Of a DNA stretch of 64,000 nt, positions 52,301-60,310 are shown in pieces; within the stretch, counting starts at the first letter, position 1, and the number at the start of each line of letters is the position of its first letter. Location: the NCBI GenBank assembly GCA_028283825.1, contig JAPWJW010000001.1:558001-622000 (forward strand), given 5' to 3'. The notes beneath the pieces are model-generated. The model was not told the origin of the DNA, did no database searches, and was given only the letters and a program-made list of their open reading frames with translations. A program made the translations under genes and the position numbers. This DNA is from Azospirillaceae bacterium. Lineage in GTDB: Bacteria > Pseudomonadota > Alphaproteobacteria > Azospirillales > Azospirillaceae.

Positions 52301-54224
52301 CTGGCGGGTGGGCACGCGGCGGGACTGGTCCATGTTGGGCACGGCCGTGCGGCCCTGGTTCACCAGCATGCGCATCTTTTCCCAGCCCCATGGCAGCCGG
52401 CGGGCGCGGTCCGTGATCGGGGCGGTGGTGGGGACGCTGAAGGCCCTGGGCGCGGTGCCGGCCGCGGCTTCACCATCGGCGTCCGACGTGTCCCGCGAAG
52501 GGATCCCTGCTGCCGCCCAAGATGGGGAAAGCTTGCTGGCGGATGCCGCGGCCCGGCACCAGGGGGGCGACGCGGCGGGCGCCTTGCCGCTGTACCGCGC
52601 CGTTCTGGACCGCCAGCCGGACCAGCCGGTGGCCCTGCACCTCATGGGCCTGGCGCTCAGCCAACTGGGCCGGCCGGCGGCGGGCCTGCCCTTCCTGCAG
52701 CGCGCTGTGGGTGTGGCCCCCGACTATGCCGTGGCCCAGTCCAACCTGGGCAACGTCCTCCAATCCCTGGGCCGTCCGGCGGAGGCGGAGGCGCACTACC
52801 GCCAGGCCCTGGCGCATGGGCCGGATCGGGCGGATGTGCTGACCAACCTGGGCAACGCCTTGCTGGCGCAGGGGCGGCCGGACGCGGCGGTGGCGTGCCA
52901 CGAGCAGGCCCTGGTGCTGGATCCCGCCCTGGCGGCGGCTGCCTCCAACCTGGGGTCGGCGCTGCTGGCGCTGGATCGGCCGGGGGATGCCGCCCTGGCT
53001 TTCCGTCGCGCGCTGGGTGCGGCCGGTTTGCCCGGGGACGGAATTGATGCCCTCACGGGGATGGGTGACGCCTTGCGCCTGCTGGGCGATGCCGAGGCCG
53101 GCCTTGCCTGGCAGGATCGGGCCCTGGCCGTGGCGCCGAACGAGGCGATGGTCTGGAACAACCGGGGCCGCTGCCTGGCCGACCTGGGGCGCACGGACGC
53201 GGCGGCGGAAAGTTACGGCCGGGCCGTGGCGCTGGACCCCAACCTGGCCACGGCGCATTTCAACCGCAGCCTGCTGGACTTGGCGGCCGGCCGGTTGGAT
53301 GCCGGTTGGCAGGGCTATGCCTGGCGCTTCGCGGCGGAGGGCAAGCAACCGGTGCCCCGCTTCGATCGGCCGGCCTGGCGCGGCGAAAGTTTGGGCGGCC
53401 GCCGCCTGCGGGTATGGCGCGAACAGGGGCTGGGGGACGAACTGCTGTTCGCGGCCCTGTATCCCGCCTTGCAGGCGCGGGCCGAACGTGAGGGAGCCCG
53501 CGAACTGCTGGTCGATTGCGACCCACGCCTGCTGCCGCTGTTCCAGCGCAGTTTCCCAGCCATCCGCTTCCTGCCCCGGGTACCCGGCCAGGCATCGGCC
53601 GGGCTGGAGGCCGCGGAGGCGGATTTCGTGGCGGCGGCGGGTGATCTGGCCGGCCTGCTGGGTGGTGGCCTGACCGATTTCGCGCCAGCCCCCCTGGTGC
53701 CCGACCCTGAGCGCGTGGATCATTGGCGCGGCCGCCTGGCGGCCCTGTCGCCGGGGCCGGCCCTCACCCTGGGCATTGGCTGGCGGTCGGGCCAACTGGG
53801 CACCGAACGGTCGCGCGTCTATTCCACCCTGTCGGACTGGCGCGGGCTGCTGGCGCTGCCCGGCCTGCGCGTGGTCAGCCTGCACTACCAGCCGGCGGAG
53901 GAGGAGATCGCGGCCTTCCACCGTGAAACCGGCCTGACCATCCACCGCTTCGCCGATGCCGACCTGTTCAACGACCTGGAAACTGCGGCCGCCCTGACGG
54001 CCGCCTGCGACCTGGTGATCACGCCGGCCACCTCCACCGGCGAACTGGCGGGTGCCGTCGGCACGCCTTGCTGGCGTTTCGCGCCGCGCGACTGGACCAC
54101 GTTGGGCACCGCTGTCCGGCCCTGGTTCCCGTCGCAGCGGCTGTACGCCTTGGACCGGCCGGGCGGCGCGGGCGGGGCGCTGTCCGCCATGGTCGCCGAC
54201 CTGCGCCGCCTGCTGCGGGCGTGA
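49329..54224 (+). CDS. Giant TPR-glycosyltransferase (FlmG-like), continuation: modules 3-5
   Basis: Continuation in another frame of the gene starting at 45695. From GAT at 49329 (DRAPLHANRGLTLAALGD) it gives the rest of module 3 TPRs and three glycosyltransferase domains with WREQGLGDE at about 49913, 51662 and 53416 and ends (LG..VRPWF) near 50676, 52395 and 54150. About 1630 residues are encoded. Reading upstream of 49329 in this frame is a shadow of the first part, so no own start is convincing. The whole intended product would be about 2,840 residues with five catalytic modules. Nothing else in the window has this repeat count. Confidence 0.85.
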   Translation, partial: DRAPLHANRGLTLAALGDKAGAASAHRRAVVADPGWAGGWVNLGVALAEMEQVAEAADAFGHALTLEPGLPAAHIGLANLALLQRRPSTALSHLRSVLAVQPDNADAHLNLGMALADLRRLPEAMDQYRHALTLRPGWGLARWNLALIALEIGDLDTGWRFYPGRFATESVPPRPDLVLPAWAGENVRGRTLLVWREQGLGDEILFASCLPDLVRWLAARGAHRLVVELDARLVGLVARALVPLILNGPGSPDLVVEVRAPTDTPRDADCHVPLGGLPALLRPRLSDFPTDGAPWLVPDPDLAARWRGRLDALGPGLKVGLCWRSGLRTLAREGLYLALADLVPLLSLAGVHFIVLQYDAREGDAQAEIAEVAAVAGVTLHLWDDLDLRRDQEGVAALMAGLDLVISAGTAVGELSAALGVPTWRFQGNPNWANLGAGQRPWFPAQRLWLTAGGPLAPVVPAMRAALTAMAADARPVPAAVVPATLEAGMAAHRAGDLAAAEAIYQKVLAAAPDDVDGLHLLGLARVQRGQPEDGVLLLHRAVRLDPTFAQAHNSLGSALRILGDGPGALAAFTRAVELAPDYAEAWSNLGGTLVEQRRWKDGLAAADRALALRPGYAKALADRAQALVNMGDAAGALASARQAVVAEETPFTRTNLGMVLVAVELLDEARSQHERALVLDPTFAEAANNLGLAWMADDKPGALDGARAAFDRALAIRPDFPSTRYNAALLDLADGRLAAGWAKYDSRFAAGQAKPDRRFQIPQWDGRDLTGRTLLVWREQGLGDELMFASVYPDLIKAHPGARFVLECDPRLAGFFTRAFVGGADGRVTLADVADPVAAGADLHIPAGGLPGMLRQGAARFQGAPYLTPDPARAGFWRDRLDTLGPGLRVGLCWQSMVRDVSRDSAYTQLADWAPLVRLPGIIPVLLQYGDVKDEVGEVEARLGITVHRWADTDLRLDLEAVGALMCGLDLVITAPTSVGEMAGALGVPVWRVGTRRDWSMLGTAVRPWFTSMRIFSQPHGSRRARSVIGAVVGTLKALGAVPAAASPSASDVSREGIPAAAQDGESLLADAAARHQGGDAAGALPLYRAVLDRQPDQPVALHLMGLALSQLGRPAAGLPFLQRAVGVAPDYAVAQSNLGNVLQSLGRPAEAEAHYRQALAHGPDRADVLTNLGNALLAQGRPDAAVACHEQALVLDPALAAAASNLGSALLALDRPGDAALAFRRALGAAGLPGDGIDALTGMGDALRLLGDAEAGLAWQDRALAVAPNEAMVWNNRGRCLADLGRTDAAAESYGRAVALDPNLATAHFNRSLLDLAAGRLDAGWQGYAWRFAAEGKQPVPRFDRPAWRGESLGGRRLRVWREQGLGDELLFAALYPALQARAEREGARELLVDCDPRLLPLFQRSFPAIRFLPRVPGQASAGLEAAEADFVAAAGDLAGLLGGGLTDFAPAPLVPDPERVDHWRGRLAALSPGPALTLGIGWRSGQLGTERSRVYSTLSDWRGLLALPGLRVVSLHYQPAEEEIAAFHRETGLTIHRFADADLFNDLETAAALTAACDLVITPATSTGELAGAVGTPCWRFAPRDWTTLGTAVRPWFPSQRLYALDRPGGAGGALSAMVADLRRLLRA

Positions 54225-54228
54225 GGCC

Positions 54229-54297
54229 GGCGGCATTTATGCCGCCATAGGCCCCGGCCGAGCATAGCCAAAGGGCGGATGCCCGCCGGCGCCTGAG
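54229..54297 (+). repeat. Structured intergenic repeat, copy E (short)
   Basis: Shortened fifth copy, starting 5 bases after the giant gene. It keeps a perfect 8-bp 5' hairpin (GGCGGCAT-TT-ATGCCGCC, 54229-54246), a reduced P1 (GGCC-CC-GGCC), and P3 with the invariant loop (GGGC-GGAT-GCCC, 54273-54284) followed by GGCGCCTGAGG. The P2 region is missing. Confidence 0.75.
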
Positions 54298-54309
54298 GCG
54301 GCGAAAAGT

Positions 54310-55317
54310 TCAGCGCGTCAGGATGTTGGCGGCCTCGAACAGGCCCAGGATGTGGCGGGCGCGCACCTCCCAGGTGTGGTGGGTGGCGGCTTGGCGGAAG
54401 CCCGCCCGTGCCACGTCCGCCAGGCCGTCCGGGTCGGCCAGCGCCGCCTCGATGCGGGCCGGCAGGTCGGCCAGGGCGCTCCAGCGGTAGAACAGCATGT
54501 CGCGCCCATCGGCATAGTGGCGGTCGTAATAGCGGCTGGTGTCCGACACCACGGCGGCGCCGTTGACCTGCGCTGCGAACACCCGCTCATGGCCGCCGGC
54601 CACGAAGTTGTTGTTGCTGTTCAACACCAGGCGGGTCCGGCGCAGCAGGCCCAGGGTTTCCTCGAAACTGCCCTCGCCCCGCCAGTCGAAGGCGGGGAAG
54701 GGCCCGTTTTCCCACCCCTTGCCATAGACCACCAGCGGCACGCCGGCGGCGTTCAGGGTTTCCAGCAGGCGGTGGCGGCGATACGCCTCGACATACTGAT
54801 AGACCTCACGCGACCGGCGGATCAGCTGGGTGCGGCTGGCGGGCGCCAGGCTGACGTCGCGGGCGGCCACCACCTGATCGATGGCCTCTTCCATCGCCAG
54901 GGTGTCGTGGCTCAGCGCCAGGTCGGCGGCATCGTCGAACAGGGTGGTGACGAAGTTGCGCTCCGCTTGGCGCCAGCGCCGATCGGGGGTGCCGCGGTAG
55001 GTGCCGGTGAACAGCAGGGGGATGTCGCGCCGGGCGGTCCAGTCGCGGAACAGGTCGTCCTCCACCGGCATGACGGGGGGGATGCTGGTGTTGGCCCCCG
55101 GCGGCATCAGCGACAATGCCGCGAAATGGTCGGGCGGGAAGGCGTCGCGCACCAGCTTCACGTGCGTCGCATCCAGGAAACTGACGATGAAACGGCGGTC
55201 CATCTTGGTTTCCAGCCGTTCCCACAGATGCACCGGGTGGTCGACATGCAGGGTGATGAACAGCGCGTCCGCCCTGTCGTACAGCGACCCATCGCCTGAG
55301 CGCAGGTCCACGCCCAT
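54310..55317 (-). CDS. CgeB-family glycosyltransferase (main part, frameshifted gene)
   Basis: A 335-residue frame with the family pattern of CgeB-like glycosyltransferases: ALFITLHVDHPVHLWERL, PLLFTGTYRGTPDRRW, LVVYGKGWENGPF, and the C-terminal VAGGHERVFAAQVNGAAVVSD, DMLFYRWSALADLPARI. The ATG at 55317 is internal to the family, because the missing N-terminus lies in another frame at 55323-55511. Reading through a two-base surplus (or one-base loss) in GCGCGC at about 55320-55328 would restore a single gene of about 400 residues. It sits downstream of repeat E and convergent with the giant gene. Confidence 0.82.
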   Translation of the reverse strand: MGVDLRSGDGSLYDRADALFITLHVDHPVHLWERLETKMDRRFIVSFLDATHVKLVRDAFPPDHFAALSLMPPGANTSIPPVMPVEDDLFRDWTARRDIPLLFTGTYRGTPDRRWRQAERNFVTTLFDDAADLALSHDTLAMEEAIDQVVAARDVSLAPASRTQLIRRSREVYQYVEAYRRHRLLETLNAAGVPLVVYGKGWENGPFPAFDWRGEGSFEETLGLLRRTRLVLNSNNNFVAGGHERVFAAQVNGAAVVSDTSRYYDRHYADGRDMLFYRWSALADLPARIEAALADPDGLADVARAGFRQAATHHTWEVRARHILGLFEAANILTR

Positions 55318-55322
55318 GCTGT

Positions 55323-55511
55323 TCAGCGCGCGTAGAAGAACTGCACCGGCCGGGCCAGTGCGGCGTTCAGCCGCGCCACGCCGTCGTCCGCCGCCAGGTC
55401 GACGATGATCGCCTCATGCCCCAGCGCCGTGAAGGCCGTCGCCAGCTGGTCGATGTGCAGACGAAGCGAGCCGTACTGCGACTGACCCTTGAACAAGACG
55501 ATACGCATCAT
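55323..55511 (-). CDS. N-terminal fragment of the CgeB-family glycosyltransferase
   Basis: A 62-residue frame that starts with the first Rossmann strand of the glycosyltransferase (MMRIVLFKGQSQYGSLRLHI, DQLATAFTALGHEAIIVDL) and runs into a stop at 55323. Its end (PVQFFYAR) joins naturally with NSMGVDLRSGD in the frame of the next gene. It is therefore the 5' part of the same disrupted gene rather than an independent small protein. Confidence 0.7.
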   Translation of the reverse strand: MMRIVLFKGQSQYGSLRLHIDQLATAFTALGHEAIIVDLAADDGVARLNAALARPVQFFYAR

Positions 55512-55912
55512 GCCTCCCCACGGGCGCCCGGCGCGCCGGCCCTAAGGTGCACCAGCCGCCGCCGGCGCGCCAGCGTTGGTCGCAAATCTGCAGGCGGTCA
55601 TGAATCGTTAACCAATATGTCGCCGGACTTTCAAGCACTTGGCGTATGCGGCAGGGGTCCGTCACCGGCCTTGGCCGCCACCATGCCCTGCCGCCCCTGC
55701 TGTCGGGGCGTCGCCAGGGTAAAGGGCGCCAAGGCTGCACGTGGTGAAATTGCCACACCGTTGCCAGTAAACATATCGGTCATCACAGTGTCGTTAAATA
55801 TTCATATGACGCTGTTAATCAGCGGCGTCCATCAAACCGGCAAAAGATAAGCGTATCACTTTCGCATATTTGTCGGACGGGGAAGATTTTAAATAAATCG
55901 AAGGGGGATTTG
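55512..55912. promoter_or_regulatory. 401-base intergenic region upstream of the TonB-dependent receptor
   Basis: The part from about 55780 is distinctly AT-rich (TCGTTAAATATTCATATG, AATAAATCG), as expected for a promoter of the receptor gene. A TTAACCAA motif is at 55608-55615. No cobalamin or thiamine riboswitch motif and no 7-1-7 Fur-type palindrome was found. A frame at 55414-55758 on the minus strand looks spurious. Confidence 0.5.
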
Positions 55913-58201
55913 ATGTTTAAGAGCCGTCTTCTGGCGGGTGTCTCGCTGCTTATCATGGGCCTTTCGGCTTCGGCCCTGGCGCAGCAGGCGCCGGCCGCCG
56001 CCGATGCCGCCGACGCGTCGGGTGACCTGCAGGAGATCGTGGTCTATGGCCGGGGTGAAACCCGTCAGGTGCAGGCCATCACGCCCATGGACATGGCGAT
56101 CGCCATTCCCGGCGCCAGCCCCATCAAGGTGATTTCCAAGCTGCCGGGCGTGAACTACCAGGCCGCCGACCCCTACGGCGCCTATGAGTGGGCCGTGCGC
56201 ATCTCCGTGCGCGGCTTCAACCAGAACCAGCTGGGCTTCACGCTGGACGACATTCCGCTTGGCGACATGAGCTACGCCAACGACAACGGCCTGCACATCA
56301 GCCGCGCCATCTCGTCGGAAAACCTGGGCGTCACCCAGATGGCCCAGGGCACCGGCGCCCTGGACACGGCGTCCACTTCCAATCTGGGCGGCACGCTGAA
56401 GTTCACCTCCATCGATCCGTCGCGCGATCCCGGCGGCGAAGTCAACGTCGCCTACGGTAGCGATTCCACCGTGCGCACCTTCGGCCGCATTGAGACGGGT
56501 GAGCTGCCCGGCGGCGGTCGTGGCTACGTCAGCTATGACTACCAGCACGGCGACAAATGGAAGGGTGATGGCGAGCAGTGGCAGCAGCAGGCCAACGGCA
56601 AGTTCGTCCAGCCGGTGGGCGACGGCACCTGGACCACGATGTTCAACTATTCCGACCGGCATGAGAACGACTACCAGGACCTGTCCCTGGCCCTGATCGG
56701 CAAGTTCGGCTACAAGCTGGACAACATCTCCGACAACTACAAGCTGGCGGAGGCCATCGGCACGGCCTACCAGACGGGCGCCCCCATCCCGGCCCCCTAC
56801 AGCACGCCCGACGACGTCTATTACAACGGCGCCGGCAACCGCGAAGACCTGTTGGGCTCCACCAAGCTGGAATACCCGATCAACGACCATCTGACCCTGA
56901 AGGCGATGGTCTACGGCCATCACGACAAGGGCATGGGCACCTGGGTCACCCCCTACACGCCCACCCCGGCGGCAGCCGGCGGTTCGCCCCTGTCCATGCG
57001 CACCACCGAATACACGGTGTCGCGCATCGGCACGGTGGACAGCCTGACCTACACGGCCGGCAGCCACACCATCGAAGCCGGCCTGTGGTTTGAGAACAAC
57101 GACTTCGACCAGGCCCGCCGCTACTACGGCCTGGGCATCGACAGCCCCGGCCGCACGGCCGATGAGTTCCAGAGCAACCCCTTCTATACGCAGTGGCAGT
57201 ACACGTTTAACACCAAGACCTACGTCGGCCATGTGCAGGACACCTGGCAGGTGCTGGATGACCTGAAGGTCAACTATGGCTTCAAGGCCATGCGGGTGGA
57301 GAACGAAAGCCAGACGCAGGTCTATTCGGCGGCCAGCGACATCATCAACGGCTCCATCGACACCACCAAGGGCTTCCTGCCGCAGATCGGCCTGAACTTC
57401 ACGCTGAACGACAATAGCGAGCTGTTCGCCGACTATGCCAAGAACGCCCGCGCCTTCGTCAGCTCGCACACCGACGGTCCGTTCTCCACCACCCAGGCCG
57501 GTTTCAACGCCATCAAGGACACGCTGAAGCCTGAGACCTCGGACACCTTCGAACTGGGCTACCGCGCCCATGTCGATAATTTCGAGGCGGTGGCCGCCGG
57601 CTACTACACCAGCTTCCACGACCGCCTGCTGGCCACCACGGTGGGCACCGGGATCCAGGGCCTGGCGTCGGCCCTGGCCAACGTCGGCGGCGTCACCTCC
57701 AAGGGCGTGGAACTGGCCGGCACCTGGAAGTTCGTGAAGAACTGGTCGCTGTACGGCTCCTACTCCTACAACGACAGCACCTACGACAACGACACCATCA
57801 GCGGTGCCGGCACCAGTTCCCAGGTGGTCTACGCCACCAAGGGCAAGACCACGGTCGACAGCCCGAAGAACATGGTGAAGGCCGAGCTGGCCTTCGACGA
57901 CGGCATGATCTTCGGCGCCGTGTCGGGCAACTACATGAGCGAGCGGTATTACACCTACATCAACGACGGCAAGGTCCCGGGCTACGCCACCGTGGACCTG
58001 ACCCTGGGCTACCGCTTCCAGGGCGGCGGCTGGCAGCGTGACCTGGAAATCCAGGGCAACGCCACCAACCTGTTCAACCGCCACTACATCTCGTCCATCG
58101 GCACCAACGGCTATGTGATGAGCGACAGCACCGGTACCTTCCAGACCCTGCAGGCCGGTGCGCCGACCGCCCTGTTCATCTCCCTGCGCAAGAAGTTCTG
58201 A
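55913..58201 (+). CDS. TonB-dependent outer-membrane receptor
   Basis: A 762-residue outer-membrane beta-barrel receptor. A signal peptide (MFKSRLLAGVSLLIMGLSAS, cleavage after ALA) precedes the TonB-box-like LQEIVVYGRGE, the plug domain (VISKLPGVNYQAADPYG, VRGFNQNQLGFTLDDIPLG), and a barrel ending in aromatic LRKKF. The ATG at 55913 follows AAGGGGGA; a TTG one codon earlier is less likely. The substrate is not evident. Such receptors import siderophores, vitamins or carbohydrates; the sugar-rich neighbourhood favours carbohydrate, but that is inference. A strong terminator follows. Confidence 0.92.
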   Translation: MFKSRLLAGVSLLIMGLSASALAQQAPAAADAADASGDLQEIVVYGRGETRQVQAITPMDMAIAIPGASPIKVISKLPGVNYQAADPYGAYEWAVRISVRGFNQNQLGFTLDDIPLGDMSYANDNGLHISRAISSENLGVTQMAQGTGALDTASTSNLGGTLKFTSIDPSRDPGGEVNVAYGSDSTVRTFGRIETGELPGGGRGYVSYDYQHGDKWKGDGEQWQQQANGKFVQPVGDGTWTTMFNYSDRHENDYQDLSLALIGKFGYKLDNISDNYKLAEAIGTAYQTGAPIPAPYSTPDDVYYNGAGNREDLLGSTKLEYPINDHLTLKAMVYGHHDKGMGTWVTPYTPTPAAAGGSPLSMRTTEYTVSRIGTVDSLTYTAGSHTIEAGLWFENNDFDQARRYYGLGIDSPGRTADEFQSNPFYTQWQYTFNTKTYVGHVQDTWQVLDDLKVNYGFKAMRVENESQTQVYSAASDIINGSIDTTKGFLPQIGLNFTLNDNSELFADYAKNARAFVSSHTDGPFSTTQAGFNAIKDTLKPETSDTFELGYRAHVDNFEAVAAGYYTSFHDRLLATTVGTGIQGLASALANVGGVTSKGVELAGTWKFVKNWSLYGSYSYNDSTYDNDTISGAGTSSQVVYATKGKTTVDSPKNMVKAELAFDDGMIFGAVSGNYMSERYYTYINDGKVPGYATVDLTLGYRFQGGGWQRDLEIQGNATNLFNRHYISSIGTNGYVMSDSTGTFQTLQAGAPTALFISLRKKF

Positions 58202-58225
58202 TCCCGGCGACGGATCGGAAAATCG

Positions 58226-58260
58226 AGGGGGCTCCGCCGGGTGACCGGCGGGGCCCTTTT
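58226..58260 (+). terminator. Rho-independent terminator of the TonB receptor gene
   Basis: GGGGCTCCGCCGG, loop GTGA, and CCGGCGGGGCCC form a strong GC-rich hairpin ending in TTTT (58257-58260), 25 bases after the stop. Confidence 0.85.
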
Positions 58261-58301
58261 CATTTTCAAGCAGCCGCCTTTTGGGGGACAGTTGGCATCC
58301 C

Positions 58302-58865
58302 ATGCCGACGGAAGATCTCCACACGCGCCTGCGCGGCCTCATCCTGGCGGACACGGTCCGCCTACCCCTGCTGCACAAGGTGCGCTCGCTGGGCCTGCCC
58401 GATTGCTGGATCGGCGCCGGTTTCGTGCGCAACGCCGTATGGGATCATCTGCACCACTGGGAATCCGACGTGGCGGGTGATGTGGACGTCGTCTGGTTCG
58501 ACGCTGCGCGCACCGCCATCGCGCTGGACCGGGAACTGACCGACCGGCTGCTGGCGCTGGCCCCCGCCGTGACCTGGTCGGTGAAGAACCAGGCGCGCAT
58601 GCATGGCCGCAACGGCGACGTCCCTTATGCCGATACCGAAGACGCCCTGCGCCATTGGCCGGAAACGGCCACCGCCGTGGCGGTGCGCCTGGATGCCGAC
58701 GATGGCCTGGACATCCTGGCGCCCTACGGCCTGGACGATCTGTTCGGCCGCGTCATCCGGCCCACGCCCGGCTTTCGCGCCGCCAAGCTGGATATCGTGC
58801 GCCAGCGGGTGCGGGACAAGCGTTGGCTGGACCGCTGGCCCCTGCTGCGGGTGGCGGAGGATTGA
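58302..58865 (+). CDS. Nucleotidyltransferase family protein (DUF925/COG3575)
   Basis: A 187-residue protein of the DUF925 nucleotidyltransferase-like family. Typical features are CWIGAGFVRNAVWDHLHHW, the acidic DVDVVWFD (DxD-like metal site), NQARMHGRNGDVPY and TATAVAVRLDADDGLDILAP. It is soluble. The ATG at 58302 is preferred over an upstream TTG in the same frame. The substrate is unknown; these proteins are thought to have minimal nucleotidyltransferase folds. A hairpin with T-run at 58893-58916 probably ends the transcript. Confidence 0.87.
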   Translation: MPTEDLHTRLRGLILADTVRLPLLHKVRSLGLPDCWIGAGFVRNAVWDHLHHWESDVAGDVDVVWFDAARTAIALDRELTDRLLALAPAVTWSVKNQARMHGRNGDVPYADTEDALRHWPETATAVAVRLDADDGLDILAPYGLDDLFGRVIRPTPGFRAAKLDIVRQRVRDKRWLDRWPLLRVAED

Positions 58866-58892
58866 GGCCGTGGCCGCCGGCTCCACGTCAAG

Positions 58893-58916
58893 CCGCCCGG
58901 CGGGCGGGGCTGGTTT
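58893..58916 (+). terminator. Probable terminator after the DUF925 gene
   Basis: CCGCCC and GGGCGG (58893-58907) form a short hairpin followed by GGCTGGTTTT. The stem is only 6 bp and the T-run is 6 bases away, so moderate confidence. Confidence 0.45.
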
Positions 58917-58997
58917 TCGCGACTAACCGTTTTCTATTTGCCGGATAGCCGGTAGTGAAGGGGACCCACCTGCCCTTCGTCCCCCCGTGAGGCCCCG

Positions 58998-60215
58998 ATG
59001 TCCGTGTCATCGTCCGCTGGTTCCGGCGCGTCCACCGGGTTGTCCGCCGCGCTGACTTGGCTGTTCGCCGTCACCTGCGGGGCGGTGGTGGCCAACATCT
59101 ATTACGTCCAGCCCCTGCTGGCCGACATCGCCGCCAGTTTCCATGTGGGCGTGGCGCGGGCCGGCATCCTGGTGACGGTGACCCAGGTGGGCTATGCGCT
59201 GGGCCTGCTGCTGGTGGTGCCGCTGGGCGACACCCATGACCGCAAGCGCCTGATCCTCACCCTGCTGGGCCTGTGCATCGTCATGCTGGTCGCCGCGGCG
59301 CTCAGCCCCAGCTTCATGACCTTCGCCGCCGCTTCCCTGGGCATGGGCGTGCTGTCCTGCGCCGCCCAGGTGGCGGTGCCCTTCGCCGCCAGCCTGGCGC
59401 CCGACAGCAGCCGGGGCCGTACCGTCGGCACGGTGATGAGCGGCCTGATCCTGGGCATCCTGCTGGCCCGCACCATCGCGGGCGAGATCGCGCATTATGC
59501 GGGCTGGCGGGCGGTCTACCTCACGGCCGCCGCCGTCATGGTCGTGCTGGGGGCGCTGCTGGTCCGCGCCCTGCCGGCCGATCCCGCCCGGCCCAGCATC
59601 CCCTATGGCCGCCTGATGGCGTCCGTCCTGCACCTGGCGCGCACCGATGCGGTGCTGCGCTGGCGGTCGCTGATGGGTGCCCTCGGGTTCGCCGGGTTCA
59701 GCGTGCTGTGGACGGGCATCACCTTCGTGCTCAGCGACGCGCCCTATCATTTCGACGAGGCCACCATCGGCCTGTTCGGCCTGGCGGGCCTGGCCGGCGC
59801 CTTGGCCGCCAGCCGGGCGGGGCGCCTGGCCGACAAGGGGCACGCGCATCTGGCCACCGGCCTGTTCGCCGCCGCCATCCTGGTGTCCTGGGGCCTGATG
59901 GGTCTGACGTCCGTCCTGCCCATGACGGTGTCCCTGGTGGCGCTGACCGCCGGCATCCTGCTGCTGGACATCGGCGTCCAGGGCCTGCAGATCACCAACC
60001 AGAGCATCATCTACAGCAGCAACCACGGCGCCCGCGGCCGCGTCACCACCGTCTACCTCACCACCTACTTCGTGGGCGGCGCCTCGGGCTCGGCGGTGGC
60101 CAGCCTGGCGTGGGAACTGGGCGGCTGGCCGGCGGTCTCGGCCACGGGTGGCGCCATCGGCCTGGCGCTGCTGGCCTGCTGGCTGATTTCCCACAGCCGC
60201 CGCCAGGACGTCTGA
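58998..60215 (+). CDS. Major facilitator superfamily transporter
   Basis: A 405-residue inner-membrane transporter with about 12 hydrophobic segments. The N-terminal ANIYYVQPLLADIA, the loop GDTHDRKRLIL (the MFS motif A) and the C-terminal part YSSNHGARGRVTTVYLTTYF are typical of drug/sugar efflux-type MFS members. It is not fused to other domains. The substrate is unknown. It starts at ATG 58998 and is followed 95 bases later by a TPR-glycosyltransferase gene. Confidence 0.9.
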   Translation: MSVSSSAGSGASTGLSAALTWLFAVTCGAVVANIYYVQPLLADIAASFHVGVARAGILVTVTQVGYALGLLLVVPLGDTHDRKRLILTLLGLCIVMLVAAALSPSFMTFAAASLGMGVLSCAAQVAVPFAASLAPDSSRGRTVGTVMSGLILGILLARTIAGEIAHYAGWRAVYLTAAAVMVVLGALLVRALPADPARPSIPYGRLMASVLHLARTDAVLRWRSLMGALGFAGFSVLWTGITFVLSDAPYHFDEATIGLFGLAGLAGALAASRAGRLADKGHAHLATGLFAAAILVSWGLMGLTSVLPMTVSLVALTAGILLLDIGVQGLQITNQSIIYSSNHGARGRVTTVYLTTYFVGGASGSAVASLAWELGGWPAVSATGGAIGLALLACWLISHSRRQDV

Positions 60216-60310
60216 AGCCTGCGCGCCTAAGCATTCCTTGATCCCGGCCCGTCCCATGGCCGACACTGCGCCGCCGGGCCAGGTCCGGTAAACGAAGGCG
60301 GGGAACGGGC

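Noticed and set aside
55889-58432. 847-codon minus-strand frame opposite the TonB receptor
   Set aside because: Low-complexity Val/Gly/His-rich product, spans the receptor gene and its terminator, no family resemblance.
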